Assembly: GCA_022447685.1 (NCBI GenBank) | Contig: JAKVAO010000001.1 | Coordinates: 39,468-103,467, forward strand | Length of the DNA stretch: 64,000 bases | Direction of reading: 5' to 3' | Source of the DNA: Candidatus Caenarcanales bacterium | GTDB lineage: Bacteria; Cyanobacteriota; Vampirovibrionia; LMEP-6097 | Part shown: piece by piece, positions 1-9,000 of the stretch | Position numbering within the stretch: the stretch's first letter is position 1 | Layout: every line of letters begins with the position of its first letter | Translations under genes and position numbers: made by a program | Notes under the pieces: generated by a model | Database searches by the model: none | What the model saw: only the letters and a program-made list of their open reading frames with translations | What the model was told of the DNA's origin: nothing

Positions 1-1
1 T

Positions 2-487
2 AGATTCCTCCATGCTTTAGGAATTAAACATGTCGGTTTAAATGTTTCAGAATTGATCGCCTCAGTTTATCCAAGTCTCTTTGAGCTTGAAAAAGAAGTT
101 CTAGGAAACCATGGTGTAGATTTGTTGAAGTTAGATGGTCTTGGAGAGAAGATTTTAAATTCTTTAAAACAGTTTTTTGAATCAGAGATTTATGCTCAGG
201 TTAAACAAGATTATATTGATTTAGGTTTTGATTTTAAAGAATTAGTGAAACGGGAACTTTCTGATAAGTTTGCAGGATTGATTTTTGTTATTACTGGAAC
301 TCTTTCAGAGAGTAGATCATACTTTGAGAAGATTATTAAAGATAATGGCGGTAAGGTGAGTTCAAGTGTTTCCAAAAAGACTTCATATTTACTTTGTGGT
401 AATGAAGCTGGCTCTAAGCTTAGTAAAGCCCAGGACTTGGGTGTGAAAGTGCTTTCTGAAGAGAAATTTAGAGAACTAAATACCTAA
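2..487 (+). CDS. ligA: NAD-dependent DNA ligase, C-terminal part (partial)
   Basis: This is the 3' end of a gene that enters from the left edge; the frame is open from base 2. LigA seals nicks in DNA during replication and repair using NAD+. The visible part begins in the helix-hairpin-helix region (FLHALGIKHVG is typical of LigA). It ends with a BRCT domain from about base 250 to the stop, recognisable by GLIFVITGTL and the GSKLSKAQDLGV segment. The nucleotidyltransferase and OB domains lie outside the window. Its stop codon directly abuts the stop of the convergent typA gene. Confidence 0.93.
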   Translation, partial: RFLHALGIKHVGLNVSELIASVYPSLFELEKEVLGNHGVDLLKLDGLGEKILNSLKQFFESEIYAQVKQDYIDLGFDFKELVKRELSDKFAGLIFVITGTLSESRSYFEKIIKDNGGKVSSSVSKKTSYLLCGNEAGSKLSKAQDLGVKVLSEEKFRELNT

Positions 488-2317
488 CTAACCCATCATT
501 GCATTCTTACGGTGAGCTTTCTTATCAAGAATCTTCTTGCGTAGGCGAATTTTCTCAGGAGTAACCTCAACTAACTCTTCATCATTTATATAAACTAAAG
601 CTTCTTCTAATTTAACTTGTCTAGGAGCTTTTAACTGAACTAAAACATCAGCTCCAGCTGATCTCATGTTAGTGAGTGCTTTTTCTTTAGTAAGGTTTAG
701 CTCAATATCTTGTACTTTATTGGCTTCACCAACTATCATTCCTTTGTAAACTTTATCTGTAGGCTTAACGAAGAAAACACCTCTGTCTGAGAAGTTTTCA
801 AGAGCATAACTAGTAGCTGCTCCCTCTTCAAGGTTCACTAGTACACCCATTCTTACTTTATCGATGTCACCAGCATACGGCTTATACTCATAGTAAGAGT
901 GAGTCATGATACCAGTACCTTTAGTAATTCTGATGAACTCAGTGCTGAAACCAATTAGACCACGAGTAGGAACTAAGAATTTAAGAAGAGTACGTCCATG
1001 AAGTGTATTCATGAAAGTCATCTCAGCTTTTCTCTTACCAAGTCTTTCTATACAAGAACCAGAGAATTCATCTTCTACATCTATAATTAATTCTTCATAA
1101 GGCTCATGAATTTTACCGTCGATATTTTTCTGTATTACTCTTGGTTTTCCTACTTGGAATTCATAACCCTCTCTTCTCATAGTTTCTATAAGAATACCTA
1201 AGTGAAGTTCACCACGACCTGCTACTAGAAATGAATCAGTGTTTTCTGTAGGAGTAACTTTTAATGCTACATTAGTTTCTAATTCTTTATCTAGTCTATC
1301 TTTGATCTGTCTTGAAGTTACGAACTTCCCTTCTAAACCAGCAAATGGACTAGAGTTAACTGAGAAAATCATTTCTAGAGTAGGCTCATCAACTTTAATA
1401 GAAGGAAGCGCTTCAGTTAAAGTCGCGTCACAGACTGTATCTCCGATATTACCTTCAGGCATACCTGCGAGCATAACTATCATCCCAGCGCTTGCTGTTT
1501 CTAATTCAACTTTTTCTAAACCATGAAAACCATAGATCTTTGCGATTTTCTTTTTAGAAATACTTTTTTCACCATCTTCGTCTGTTTTGATGAGGTTCAT
1601 TTGTTGGTTAACAGAAACTGTACCGTTTAAAATCCTTCCTACAAGTAATCTTCCCAAGTATTCATTAGAGTCTAAACTTACAGTTTGGAATAGGAAAGGC
1701 TCTTCAATATTACCTTCTGGAGGAGGAACTTCTTTCAAGATAGTATCTAGAATTACTTCCATGCCAGCATCTTCATCTTCCAGTTCAGCTTTAGCCATAC
1801 CATTTACACCAGAAGCGTATACGATAGGGAATTCGATTTGATCATCATCAGCGCCTAGATCTATGAATAGTTCAAGAACTTCATCAATTACTCTTGCTGG
1901 ATCTGAATTAGGCTTATCAACTTTATTGATAACTAAGATCGGTTTTAAACCTTGCTCAAAAGCTTTCTTCAAAACAAATCTAGTCTGAGGCATAGGTCCT
2001 TCAAAGGCATCTACCAAAAGTAAACAACCTTGCACCATACCTAGGACACGTTCTACCTCTCCACCGAAGTCCGAGTGACCTGGGGTATCCACGATATTAA
2101 TAGTTTGGTCTTTATACTTAACAGAAGTGTTTTTACTTAGAATCGTAATGCCACGCTCTTTTTCTAGAGGGTTACTATCCATAACGCAAACTTCATGTTC
2201 TTTATGTGCAGCGAAGCAATTAGTCTGCTCTAAAATAGCGTCTAAAAGAGTTGTCTTTCCGTGGTCAACGTGAGCGATAATCGCGATATTTCTAATATTT
2301 TCAGTTTTTGGAGGCAT
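488..2317 (-). CDS. typA: Ribosome-associated translational GTPase TypA/BipA
   Basis: TypA/BipA is an EF-G-like GTPase that binds the 70S ribosome and acts in ribosome assembly and stress adaptation. The 609-residue length is normal. GTPase motifs are clear: AHVDHGKTT (residues 15-23), DTPGH (77-81) and NKVD (131-134). They are followed by the beta-barrel domain and the BipA-specific C-terminal region (LVPTRGLIGFSTEF). The gene is single and convergent with ligA. Confidence 0.97.
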   Translation of the reverse strand: MPPKTENIRNIAIIAHVDHGKTTLLDAILEQTNCFAAHKEHEVCVMDSNPLEKERGITILSKNTSVKYKDQTINIVDTPGHSDFGGEVERVLGMVQGCLLLVDAFEGPMPQTRFVLKKAFEQGLKPILVINKVDKPNSDPARVIDEVLELFIDLGADDDQIEFPIVYASGVNGMAKAELEDEDAGMEVILDTILKEVPPPEGNIEEPFLFQTVSLDSNEYLGRLLVGRILNGTVSVNQQMNLIKTDEDGEKSISKKKIAKIYGFHGLEKVELETASAGMIVMLAGMPEGNIGDTVCDATLTEALPSIKVDEPTLEMIFSVNSSPFAGLEGKFVTSRQIKDRLDKELETNVALKVTPTENTDSFLVAGRGELHLGILIETMRREGYEFQVGKPRVIQKNIDGKIHEPYEELIIDVEDEFSGSCIERLGKRKAEMTFMNTLHGRTLLKFLVPTRGLIGFSTEFIRITKGTGIMTHSYYEYKPYAGDIDKVRMGVLVNLEEGAATSYALENFSDRGVFFVKPTDKVYKGMIVGEANKVQDIELNLTKEKALTNMRSAGADVLVQLKAPRQVKLEEALVYINDEELVEVTPEKIRLRKKILDKKAHRKNAMMG

Positions 2318-2473
2318 CGTTTCACGATTTATCTTACTCTATTTTGCTTATGAAATCTGTTTTTATTTAGCTCACAAATTAAAAATAGATAATCTTTCTA
2401 AAAATATTGTCAAAAAATCACAAGAAGCTCTTTGTATATTTATCAAATTCATTGTTTATATGGAGGCCTGTGC

Positions 2474-2653
2474 GTGAGTGATAACCTGAAATTAATTTAT
2501 TTGTATCTTAAAAGTACCCCTAAGTGTGTTGATAACTTTTACAAACTAGGCTCAGTGCTAAGAGATAGGGATAAAGCAATTATAGATAACTTTAGAAAAT
2601 TAGAGAGAAACTCAGCAGATTTTCGAGATGACAACAGAAAACCTAGAAACTAG
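2474..2653 (+). CDS. Small hypothetical protein (59 aa)
   Basis: This is a short, charged protein that I do not recognise. I chose the GTG start at 2474 because GGAGG sits 7 bases upstream (2462-2466); the frame also allows an earlier TTG at 2432. The N-terminal part (LKLIYLYLKS) is hydrophobic, and the rest is rich in Lys, Arg and Asp. It lies 25 bases upstream of a lipoprotein gene and may be cotranscribed with it. Confidence 0.5.
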   Translation: MSDNLKLIYLYLKSTPKCVDNFYKLGSVLRDRDKAIIDNFRKLERNSADFRDDNRKPRN

Positions 2654-2678
2654 TATGGCTTTGCTATACTTCTAGATT

Positions 2679-3224
2679 ATGAAGCTGTTTTTCACCTCTG
2701 TGCTTTGTGCCTTAATTTTTGTTAGTTTTTCGTGTTCAAATAATAAAGACTTATCTAAATATGATAATACTCGCTTGCCAGTAGGTCCACTTCAGTATCA
2801 AGCTTTGGAGGATTGGGATCTAGGAACTCCTGATAATTTTATGAGGCTTGAACAGTTTCAGATTCAAGACAATTCTGAGCTAGCAGTTTATTTCTTGCCT
2901 GGAGAAGCTGGATCTGTTGACGCTAATATTGCTAGATGGAAGAAGCAGTTTCTAGCTAATGAAGCCAGAAAAGTTGTTTTTGAAAAAAAATATAACTACA
3001 AATCTATACCTCTTACTAAAATTATGATTGAGGGTGACTATAAGGAGATGGTGAATCCTTTTGATCCTAGTTCCGAGAAAAAAATCAAGGATTCTTGGGC
3101 TATGTTTGCAGTAGTAGCTGAACTGGAAGAAGGAAAGTGGTTTTTCAAAGCTCTAGGTCCTAAGGAAGAATTACTTTCATCCCAGGAAGATATTGATGAA
3201 TTTGTAAGCACTTTTCGTATTTAA
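2679..3224 (+). CDS. Putative lipoprotein of unknown function
   Basis: The first 19 residues are a signal peptide: MKLFF, then a hydrophobic stretch ending in VSFSC. Cys19 is a plausible lipidation site, although the lipobox is not canonical. The mature part (about 160 residues) is soluble and mixed alpha/beta in character; it contains EDWDLGTPDNFMRLEQFQI and a segment resembling secreted domains of the PsbP/DUF1795 sort, but I cannot assign a family. A membrane-anchored extracytoplasmic location is likely. The RmuC-like gene follows after 17 bases, so the two may be transcribed together. Confidence 0.75.
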   Translation: MKLFFTSVLCALIFVSFSCSNNKDLSKYDNTRLPVGPLQYQALEDWDLGTPDNFMRLEQFQIQDNSELAVYFLPGEAGSVDANIARWKKQFLANEARKVVFEKKYNYKSIPLTKIMIEGDYKEMVNPFDPSSEKKIKDSWAMFAVVAELEEGKWFFKALGPKEELLSSQEDIDEFVSTFRI

Positions 3225-3241
3225 AGATTGATTGAATATTA

Positions 3242-4057
3242 ATGAACTTTGAGCAAATTTTTAATTTAACTAATTTCCTGATTCTAGTAAATTCTATTTT
3301 GTTAATATTAATTACTGCTTTAATATTCTCTCTTTACCAGAAAGATTCTAAAGCTTCATTTGAGAGAAACTTCTTTGCAAATATCAAAGGACAGGGAATT
3401 TGGGGGGAGGAACAGTTAATAAATTTATTGCGAGAAACTCTTTCCCCTAAGCAATTTGAATTACAATACCAGCTTGACCCTAAAGATGATTATTTTGTTG
3501 ATGCCGCTGTAAAACTGCCTTTGGCTGAATCTGAATCAATACTTTTACCTATTGACTCTAAGTTGCCCTTAGAAGATTATTTGAGCTTTCTTAATTCTGG
3601 AGCTGAAATTAACTATGCTAATGCAAGGAAATATATAAAAAAGATAGAATCTCGTCTTAAGCAAGAAGCCAAGTCTGTGCATTCAAAGTATATTAGAGTC
3701 CCTTATACAACTGACTTTGCAATAATTTTTATTCCCGTAGAATCTCTTTATTACCTACTGGTGCAGAATAGTAATTTCATATATCAGCTAAGAAATGAGT
3801 ATCGAATCATACTTGCAAGTCCCTCAAGTCTTTCAACGCTATTAAATGGTATTCAGATATCTTTTAAATACTCAAATTTCACAAAAGACTCTAGAGAGTT
3901 CTATGAATCTTATGAACTTTTAAGTAGAGACTTGGATTCAGTATCTAATTCTTTAGTAAAATCTGAAAAAAAATTGGATGAACTTTATAAAGAGATTCAA
4001 GAGATTAAGTCCAGGACTAAGTCTATGAAAAATTCTTCTCTAAGCATGCACCAGTAA
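3242..4057 (+). CDS. rmuC: RmuC family DNA recombination protein
   Basis: RmuC proteins limit DNA inversions and are thought to be nuclease-like, with a membrane anchor and a PD-(D/E)XK-like core. Residues 10-31 form one transmembrane helix. The family core follows: GIWGEEQL, then DAAVKLP and LLPIDSKLPLEDY, where the acidic and lysine residues are expected. A coiled-coil tail ends the protein. At 271 residues it is shorter than many RmuC proteins because the coiled coil between anchor and core is reduced. Its last 18 bases overlap the 3' end of convergent holA. Confidence 0.85.
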   Translation: MNFEQIFNLTNFLILVNSILLILITALIFSLYQKDSKASFERNFFANIKGQGIWGEEQLINLLRETLSPKQFELQYQLDPKDDYFVDAAVKLPLAESESILLPIDSKLPLEDYLSFLNSGAEINYANARKYIKKIESRLKQEAKSVHSKYIRVPYTTDFAIIFIPVESLYYLLVQNSNFIYQLRNEYRIILASPSSLSTLLNGIQISFKYSNFTKDSREFYESYELLSRDLDSVSNSLVKSEKKLDELYKEIQEIKSRTKSMKNSSLSMHQ

Positions 4058-4969
4058 AGACAAAGCATCCAAAAATTTCAGGGAACCTGTTTTAATTCTA
4101 AGTTCATAGTCAAGTAATTTTTCAAGTAGTTTTTCAATGTGAACTAAATTCATATTTCTACTATCTTTTTTGAGGTGATAGACTCTGCCAGATTTGATAT
4201 TGAGAACACTTGCAATTTGATCATCAGAGAATTTTTCCTGACTAAGCAGCAATACTGTTTTGAATGTATCGAGATTGCTCTGTAGCAGGCTCAGTAAGCC
4301 AAGATTATTTTCTTGTAGTTTATCTTTTTTTATTTTTTGAAGTTCATTGATGGCTTTTACTTGTTGATTACTTGCAAGGTATTTAATAAATTCAAAAACA
4401 TCATAGTTACTTAGGCAATATTCTTTTAGGTGACTGATTTTGAGCGGATTATGTATGAATGCCACTCTCTCGATTTCTTTGTATAGATGAGCTGAATCCT
4501 CGCAGCCAATATAATCAATAAACTCCCTAAGGTCTGGAGTCGATACTTTTATATCACTATTGTCTTTTAATGCTTGACTGAGCCATTGAAGGCACTCTTT
4601 TTGCTCCCAGGATTTAAATTTTTTGAATTGTTCAATTTTGCATTCTTTGACCTGCTTCAGTTCTTTAAATAATTTCGTTGTGGCTTTTACACTCTCTGCT
4701 TCGAGAACTATTGTTTTACTTTGATTACTGATAGTCTCTAAAAAAAACTTTATATACTTATCTTCTTGCTTTTCAGCAAATATCGATAGATTTTTGAAAA
4801 TAAGGTTTTGTTTGTTATTACTATCAAACAAAGAGTTACCCTGATTTAGTATCGAGCATATATCCTCTAGTTTACTTGCATCATGAATTTTGAAATCTTC
4901 GTCATTACCCAGCTCTTTTAACCTGAGTTGACGTCTAAATCTATCTTCACCGTAGATAAGGTAAATCAT
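4040..4969 (-). CDS. holA: DNA polymerase III delta subunit
   Basis: HolA opens the beta sliding clamp as part of the clamp-loader complex at the replication fork. The protein (309 aa) starts with IYLIYGEDRFRRQ, typical of the delta N-terminus. It continues with an AAA+-like fold lacking a Walker A motif and the helical C-terminal collar domain (ILNIKSGRVYHLKKDSRN). Length fits the family. It lies on the strand opposite its neighbours and overlaps rmuC tail-to-tail by 18 bases. Confidence 0.88.
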   Translation of the reverse strand: MIYLIYGEDRFRRQLRLKELGNDEDFKIHDASKLEDICSILNQGNSLFDSNNKQNLIFKNLSIFAEKQEDKYIKFFLETISNQSKTIVLEAESVKATTKLFKELKQVKECKIEQFKKFKSWEQKECLQWLSQALKDNSDIKVSTPDLREFIDYIGCEDSAHLYKEIERVAFIHNPLKISHLKEYCLSNYDVFEFIKYLASNQQVKAINELQKIKKDKLQENNLGLLSLLQSNLDTFKTVLLLSQEKFSDDQIASVLNIKSGRVYHLKKDSRNMNLVHIEKLLEKLLDYELRIKTGSLKFLDALSLLVHA

Positions 4970-4999
4970 TCATAGCTAAATATACTATATCTTTGCTAT

Positions 5000-5266
5000 C
5001 TACCCTATCATCTTCGATATAGATACTGGTTTTACAAATTGCTTAAAACTTTCTTGGGTTTTAGATTTACTTGAACTTACAAGTTTCTTTTCCTCTTCTT
5101 TGTTGTTTACTCTTTTGGTAAATAATGGAATACCTGATTCCCTTTCTTTTTTCCCTTGGGCAATGGCAGATTTTAGTAATGTAGGCTGCCTTAAATCATC
5201 TCTTAATCTAGATGCAATTATTTCTCTTACTTTACTTAATTTAATTTTTTTCTTGGTTTGATTCAT
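5000..5266 (-). CDS. Small basic hypothetical protein (88 aa)
   Basis: I do not recognise this protein. It is Lys/Arg/Ser rich, with a helical N-terminal part (KLSKVREIIASRLRDDL) and a low-complexity middle. An ATG at 5266 with AGGA just upstream is taken as the start; an in-frame TTG at 5284 would add six residues. It lies 30 bases upstream of holA on the same strand and could be the first gene of that transcript. Confidence 0.55.
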   Translation of the reverse strand: MNQTKKKIKLSKVREIIASRLRDDLRQPTLLKSAIAQGKKERESGIPLFTKRVNNKEEEKKLVSSSKSKTQESFKQFVKPVSISKMIG

Positions 5267-5486
5267 TATTCCTACTGACTCCAACTATTTATTAGCAATA
5301 AATGTAGTTTAATCAAAAAATATTAAGCCTTGGTTAAGAGTCCTGCTTTGCTCTATCTCTGGCAAAAATAAAAATCTTAAGCTTTTTTTCAATATGAATA
5401 AGTTATGGGAGCTAATACTTTGCTATCATATTAGTTCGTTATTTTTATGCTCAAGTTGAGTATCTAAATAATTTCAGGTAAAACAT

Positions 5487-6329
5487 ATGGCCCTTAAGAA
5501 GAAAAATCCAAAAACACCAGGCGCTAGAGGCATGATCACTCTAGAAAGAACTGATTTGACTAAGTCAAAGCCAGAAAAGTCTTTAATTGTCAAGCTGAAT
5601 AAGTCTACTGGTAGAAATAACTTAGGTAGAATCACTTGTAGGCACAAAGGTGGTGCTGTTAAGAAGAAATACAGAATTGTTGACTGGAAAAGAGATAAGT
5701 TTGGTATTCCAGCTACTGTAAAAGCTATTGAATATGATCCAAATAGAAATGTACATTTAGCTCTACTTTTCTATAAAGACGGTGAAAAGCGTTATATCCT
5801 TGCACCTAAAGGTTTAAATATTGGAACAATTGTAGAGTCAGGCCCAGAATCTGAGATTGCTATCGGAAACTGTTTACCACTTAGAGATATTCCTCAAGGT
5901 ACAACTGTTCACTGTATCGAGCTAAACCTTGGTAAAGGTGCTCAAATGGTAAGATCAGCTGGATCTTCAGCTATGCTATCTGCAAAAGATGGTGATTATG
6001 CAATTATCAAACTTCCATCTGGTGAGTTGAGAAGAGTTCATTTAGACTGTATCGCTACTATTGGTACTTTGGGTAATGCTGACCAGAAAAATACTGTTAC
6101 TGGTAAAGCTGGTATTAATAGACATAAAGGTATCAGGCCTACTGTTCGAGGTTCTGCTATGAACCCTGTTGATCACCCTCATGGTGGTGGTGAAGGTAGA
6201 GCACCTATTGGTGGTATTCCTAAAACATTTAAAGGTAAGAGAGTTGGTATTAAGACTAGAAAGAATAAGCGTTCTTCTAAGTACATAATTACTAACAGAA
6301 GAGGTAGAAAGGTAGCAGCAACTAGCTAG
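5487..6329 (+). CDS. rplB: 50S ribosomal protein L2
   Basis: L2 binds 23S rRNA near the peptidyl transferase centre and is needed for subunit association. It has 280 residues with the OB-fold and SH3-like domains. The hallmark C-terminal loop NPVDHPHGGGEGRAPIGG holds the conserved histidine. It opens the ribosomal cluster: the 200 bases upstream carry no gene and the next gene beyond is on the other strand. The usual preceding genes rpsJ, rplC, rplD and rplW are therefore absent here. AGGT lies upstream of the ATG. Confidence 0.98.
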   Translation: MALKKKNPKTPGARGMITLERTDLTKSKPEKSLIVKLNKSTGRNNLGRITCRHKGGAVKKKYRIVDWKRDKFGIPATVKAIEYDPNRNVHLALLFYKDGEKRYILAPKGLNIGTIVESGPESEIAIGNCLPLRDIPQGTTVHCIELNLGKGAQMVRSAGSSAMLSAKDGDYAIIKLPSGELRRVHLDCIATIGTLGNADQKNTVTGKAGINRHKGIRPTVRGSAMNPVDHPHGGGEGRAPIGGIPKTFKGKRVGIKTRKNKRSSKYIITNRRGRKVAATS

Positions 6330-6345
6330 TTAAAAGGTAAGATTT

Positions 6346-6627
6346 ATGTCACGTTCAACAAAAAAAGGACCATATGTTCATCATTCACTCTGGAAAAAGC
6401 TTCAACAAGCTATAGAGAAAGGTGAGAAGAAAGTTATCAAAACATGGAAGAGATCTTCAATGATACTTCCTGAAATGGTTGGTTTCACAATCGCTGTATA
6501 TAATGGTCAAAAGTTTATTCCTGTGTATTGTTCAGAATCAATGGTTGGTCACAGGTTAGGTGAATTTGCTCTTACTAGAACATTTAGAGGGCATGCAGGA
6601 TCTAAGAAAGCAAAAGTTGGCAGATAA
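6346..6627 (+). CDS. rpsS: 30S ribosomal protein S19
   Basis: S19 sits in the head of the small subunit and contacts S13. The 93-residue protein begins MSRSTKKGPYVHHSL and carries the conserved GHRLGEFALTRTFRGHAG segment. Its stop shares one base with the ATG of rplV (TAATG), so the two are translationally coupled. Confidence 0.98.
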   Translation: MSRSTKKGPYVHHSLWKKLQQAIEKGEKKVIKTWKRSSMILPEMVGFTIAVYNGQKFIPVYCSESMVGHRLGEFALTRTFRGHAGSKKAKVGR

Positions 6628-7061
6628 TGGTAGAAAAAGTAACAGTTAAAGCAAGATTAGGATTTATTAGGCAAACTGCAAGAAAACTTCGCAGAACAGT
6701 AAATCTTATTAGAAAAATGAAAGCTGGTGAAGCTCTAGATACATTAAGGTTCCTACCTTATGCAGCAGCTACTTCAGTGAAGAAATTATTAATGAGTGCA
6801 ATGGCAAATGCTAAAGCTAATCATGGTATTGATAAGCCTGAGGATTTATATATTTCTCAATTCTTAGTTGACGATAAAAGCATTCTAAAAAGATATAGAG
6901 CAAGAGCAAGAGGACGTGCTTTCTCTATATATAAAAGATGTTCACAAATGAATATTGTTTTAAGTGAAATGAATCCTGCTGAATATGCTAAGCATGTGTG
7001 GGAAGTGTCTCCTAGAAACAAAAAAAACTGGAAAAAGGATAATAAGGAGCTAAGCAAGTAA
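6627..7061 (+). CDS. rplV: 50S ribosomal protein L22
   Basis: L22 lines the peptide exit tunnel of the large subunit. The protein has 144 residues, longer than the roughly 110 of E. coli because of an extra C-terminal tail (EYAKHVWEVSPRNKKNWKKDN). The core has RRTVNLIRKMKAGEAL and the tunnel hairpin with RYRARARGRAF. Start and stop overlap neighbouring genes by one base each. Confidence 0.97.
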   Translation: MVEKVTVKARLGFIRQTARKLRRTVNLIRKMKAGEALDTLRFLPYAAATSVKKLLMSAMANAKANHGIDKPEDLYISQFLVDDKSILKRYRARARGRAFSIYKRCSQMNIVLSEMNPAEYAKHVWEVSPRNKKNWKKDNKELSK

Positions 7062-7777
7062 TGGGACAGAAAGTACCACCACGCGCAAATAGATTAGGTA
7101 TTGTTGAATCTTCTGATTCTATAACTTATGTAGAATTCAGAGCAGGACAATTTGCATACGTTCTTCAAGAAGATACTTTGATTAGAAAGTATGTTAAGAA
7201 GAAACTTAAAAACGCAGGTATTAGCAAAATTATTATTCAAAGAAAGCCTGGTCAAGTTCAAGTTAACTTGATGACAGCGAGACCTGGTTTGGTTTTTGGT
7301 AAGTCTAACGAAGGTTTGGATACTTTAAGAGCTGAATTGACAGCACTTATTAATCGTCCAGAGCTTACCTTACAAGTTAATGTTTTTGAAGTTAATAAAA
7401 TTGATGTAGATGCACAGCTTATTGCTGAGAGTATTGCTCAGCAGCTTGAGAGAAGAATTGCTTTTAGAAGAGCAATGAAGCAGTTTATCCAAAGAGCGAT
7501 GAGAGCTGGAGCTACAGGTATCAAGATTGAAGTTTCTGGAAGATTGGCAGGTATCGAGATTGCTAGAACAGAGAGATCTCAAGAAGGTAGTGTTCCTTGC
7601 CATACTTTTAGAGCAAACATAGATTATGGATTCTCTGAGGCCCTTACTACTTATGGAAACATTGGTATCAAAGTATGGGTAAATCATGGAATTCTTAAGC
7701 CAGGAGAAAAGGCGAAGTTAAATATTAAAGCCGCTGCTGGAAATATGGGAGGAGTAACAGCTAATGCTGCAGCCTAA
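7061..7777 (+). CDS. rpsC: 30S ribosomal protein S3
   Basis: S3 forms part of the mRNA entry site and has helicase-related activity. It starts MGQKVPPRANRLGI, contains an N-terminal KH domain, and ends with the C-terminal S3 domain (GRLAGIEIARTE, PCHTFRANIDYG). At 238 residues it has normal length. The last 14 bases overlap the start of rplP in another frame. Confidence 0.98.
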   Translation: MGQKVPPRANRLGIVESSDSITYVEFRAGQFAYVLQEDTLIRKYVKKKLKNAGISKIIIQRKPGQVQVNLMTARPGLVFGKSNEGLDTLRAELTALINRPELTLQVNVFEVNKIDVDAQLIAESIAQQLERRIAFRRAMKQFIQRAMRAGATGIKIEVSGRLAGIEIARTERSQEGSVPCHTFRANIDYGFSEALTTYGNIGIKVWVNHGILKPGEKAKLNIKAAAGNMGGVTANAAA

Positions 7778-8177
7778 GAGAACTAAATTTAGAAAACAAA
7801 TGCGTGGCCGCATGACTGGTAAAGAAACTCGTGGTGCTAAGATTGATTTCGGTGATATTGGTCTTCAAGCACTTGAGCCAAAATGGATTACTTCAAGACA
7901 GATAGAGGCAGCTAGAAGAGCTATGACTCGTCATATCAAGAGGGGTGGTCGTATTTGGATTAGAATTTTCCCAGATAAGCCAGTAACAATGAGACCTGCT
8001 GAAACTAGAATGGGTGCTGGTAAAGGTAATCCTGAATTTTGGGTAGCTGTTGTTAAGCCAGGTAGAGTTATTTTTGAAATAGCTGGTGTTGATCTTGCTT
8101 TAGCAAAGAGAGCATTAGAGTTAGCAGCTGCTAAATTCCCATGCAAATGTAAGATTATTACTAAGGAGGGTTTATAG
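7764..8177 (+). CDS. rplP: 50S ribosomal protein L16
   Basis: L16 helps organise the A-site region of 23S rRNA. The start MLQPKRTKFRKQMRGRMTG and the motif MGAGKGNPEFWVAVVKPG are diagnostic. Length (137 aa) is normal. The ATG at 7764 lies inside the end of rpsC, a common overlap in this operon. Confidence 0.98.
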   Translation: MLQPKRTKFRKQMRGRMTGKETRGAKIDFGDIGLQALEPKWITSRQIEAARRAMTRHIKRGGRIWIRIFPDKPVTMRPAETRMGAGKGNPEFWVAVVKPGRVIFEIAGVDLALAKRALELAAAKFPCKCKIITKEGL

Positions 8178-8179
8178 TT

Positions 8180-8386
8180 ATGTTATTAAAAGCTAAAGAT
8201 TTAAGAGATAAATCAGTAGATGAATTGAAATCAGAGCTCAAAACATTATATAATGACTTATTCGAAGCTAAGATGGCACTTCACTCTAGAAAGCTTGAAA
8301 ACCTTTCATCAATAAGAGAAATTAAGAAGTCGGTAGCTAGAATCTACACTGTAATTAAGGAAAAGGAAGAGCTAGAGAATGCCTAA
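8180..8386 (+). CDS. rpmC: 50S ribosomal protein L29
   Basis: L29 is a small two-helix protein near the tunnel exit, where trigger factor and SRP dock via neighbouring L23. The 68-residue sequence has the family pattern, with KDLRDKSVDELKSELKTL and an arginine-rich second helix. GGAGGG precedes it inside the end of rplP. It overlaps rpsQ by 8 bases. Confidence 0.96.
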   Translation: MLLKAKDLRDKSVDELKSELKTLYNDLFEAKMALHSRKLENLSSIREIKKSVARIYTVIKEKEELENA

Positions 8387-8624
8387 AAGAAGATTAATCG
8401 GTATTGTAAAAAGCGCTAAAGTAGACAAAACTATCCAAGTTATAGTTACTACTAAAGTTAAGCATAAGCGTTATCACAAAATTATCAATAGATCAAAGAC
8501 TTTTGCCGCTCATGATTCAGAAAATCTAGCAGCTGCAGGTGATAAGGTTCTTATCGAAGAATCTCGCCCTATTTCTAAAACCAAGAAGTGGGTATTAGTC
8601 AATGTATTGGAGAAAGCTATTTAA
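8379..8624 (+). CDS. rpsQ: 30S ribosomal protein S17
   Basis: S17 is an OB-fold primary binding protein of 16S rRNA. The 81-residue protein shows GIVKSAKVDKTIQV, the KHKRYHKII segment, and GDKVLIEESRPISKTKKWVLV, all typical of S17. The start overlaps the end of rpmC. Confidence 0.97.
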   Translation: MPKRRLIGIVKSAKVDKTIQVIVTTKVKHKRYHKIINRSKTFAAHDSENLAAAGDKVLIEESRPISKTKKWVLVNVLEKAI

Positions 8625-8634
8625 GGGATAAAGC

Positions 8635-9000
8635 ATGTTACAACAAGAAAGTGAGTTAAATGTTGCTGATAACACTGGCGCTAAGAGGGTCAGAATAATA
8701 AGAGTATTGAAAGCTAACGCAAAGTTTGCTGAATTAGGAGATACTTTTGTTGCTACTGTTAAGGATGCACTTCCTAACATGTCAGTAAAGAAATCTGCGA
8801 TTGTTCGTGGTGTGGTTGCACGCATGAAGAAACGTAAGAGAAGAAAAGACGGTAGTTGGATTGAATTCGATGAAAATGCATGTGTCTTAATCGACAAAGC
8901 AGGAAACCCAATCGGTTCTCGTGTATTTGGTCCTATTGCTAGAGAGTTAAGAGAGCATGGATTTATGAAGATCGTTTCTCTAGCTCAGGAGGTAGTTTAA
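8635..9000 (+). CDS. rplN: 50S ribosomal protein L14
   Basis: L14 lies at the subunit interface and forms bridges to 16S rRNA. The sequence MLQQESELNVADNTGAKRV is the classical start, and GSRVFGPIARELR is near the end. Length (121 aa) is normal. The last base of its stop is the first base of the rplX start. Confidence 0.98.
   Translation: MLQQESELNVADNTGAKRVRIIRVLKANAKFAELGDTFVATVKDALPNMSVKKSAIVRGVVARMKKRKRRKDGSWIEFDENACVLIDKAGNPIGSRVFGPIARELREHGFMKIVSLAQEVV

Noticed and set aside
2432..2473. Upstream TTG start for the small protein at 2474
   Set aside because: The GGAGG site lies between this TTG and GTG 2474 and fits only the latter.
5400..5486. Promoter for the ribosomal cluster (TATCAT near 5424)
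   Set aside because: A promoter must be here, but no -35/-10 pair with proper spacing stood out, so I do not assign one.
7370..7687. 105-codon open frame on the minus strand inside rpsC
   Set aside because: It is antisense to a highly conserved gene, Ser/Leu/Asn biased as expected for a shadow frame, and has no ribosome binding site.
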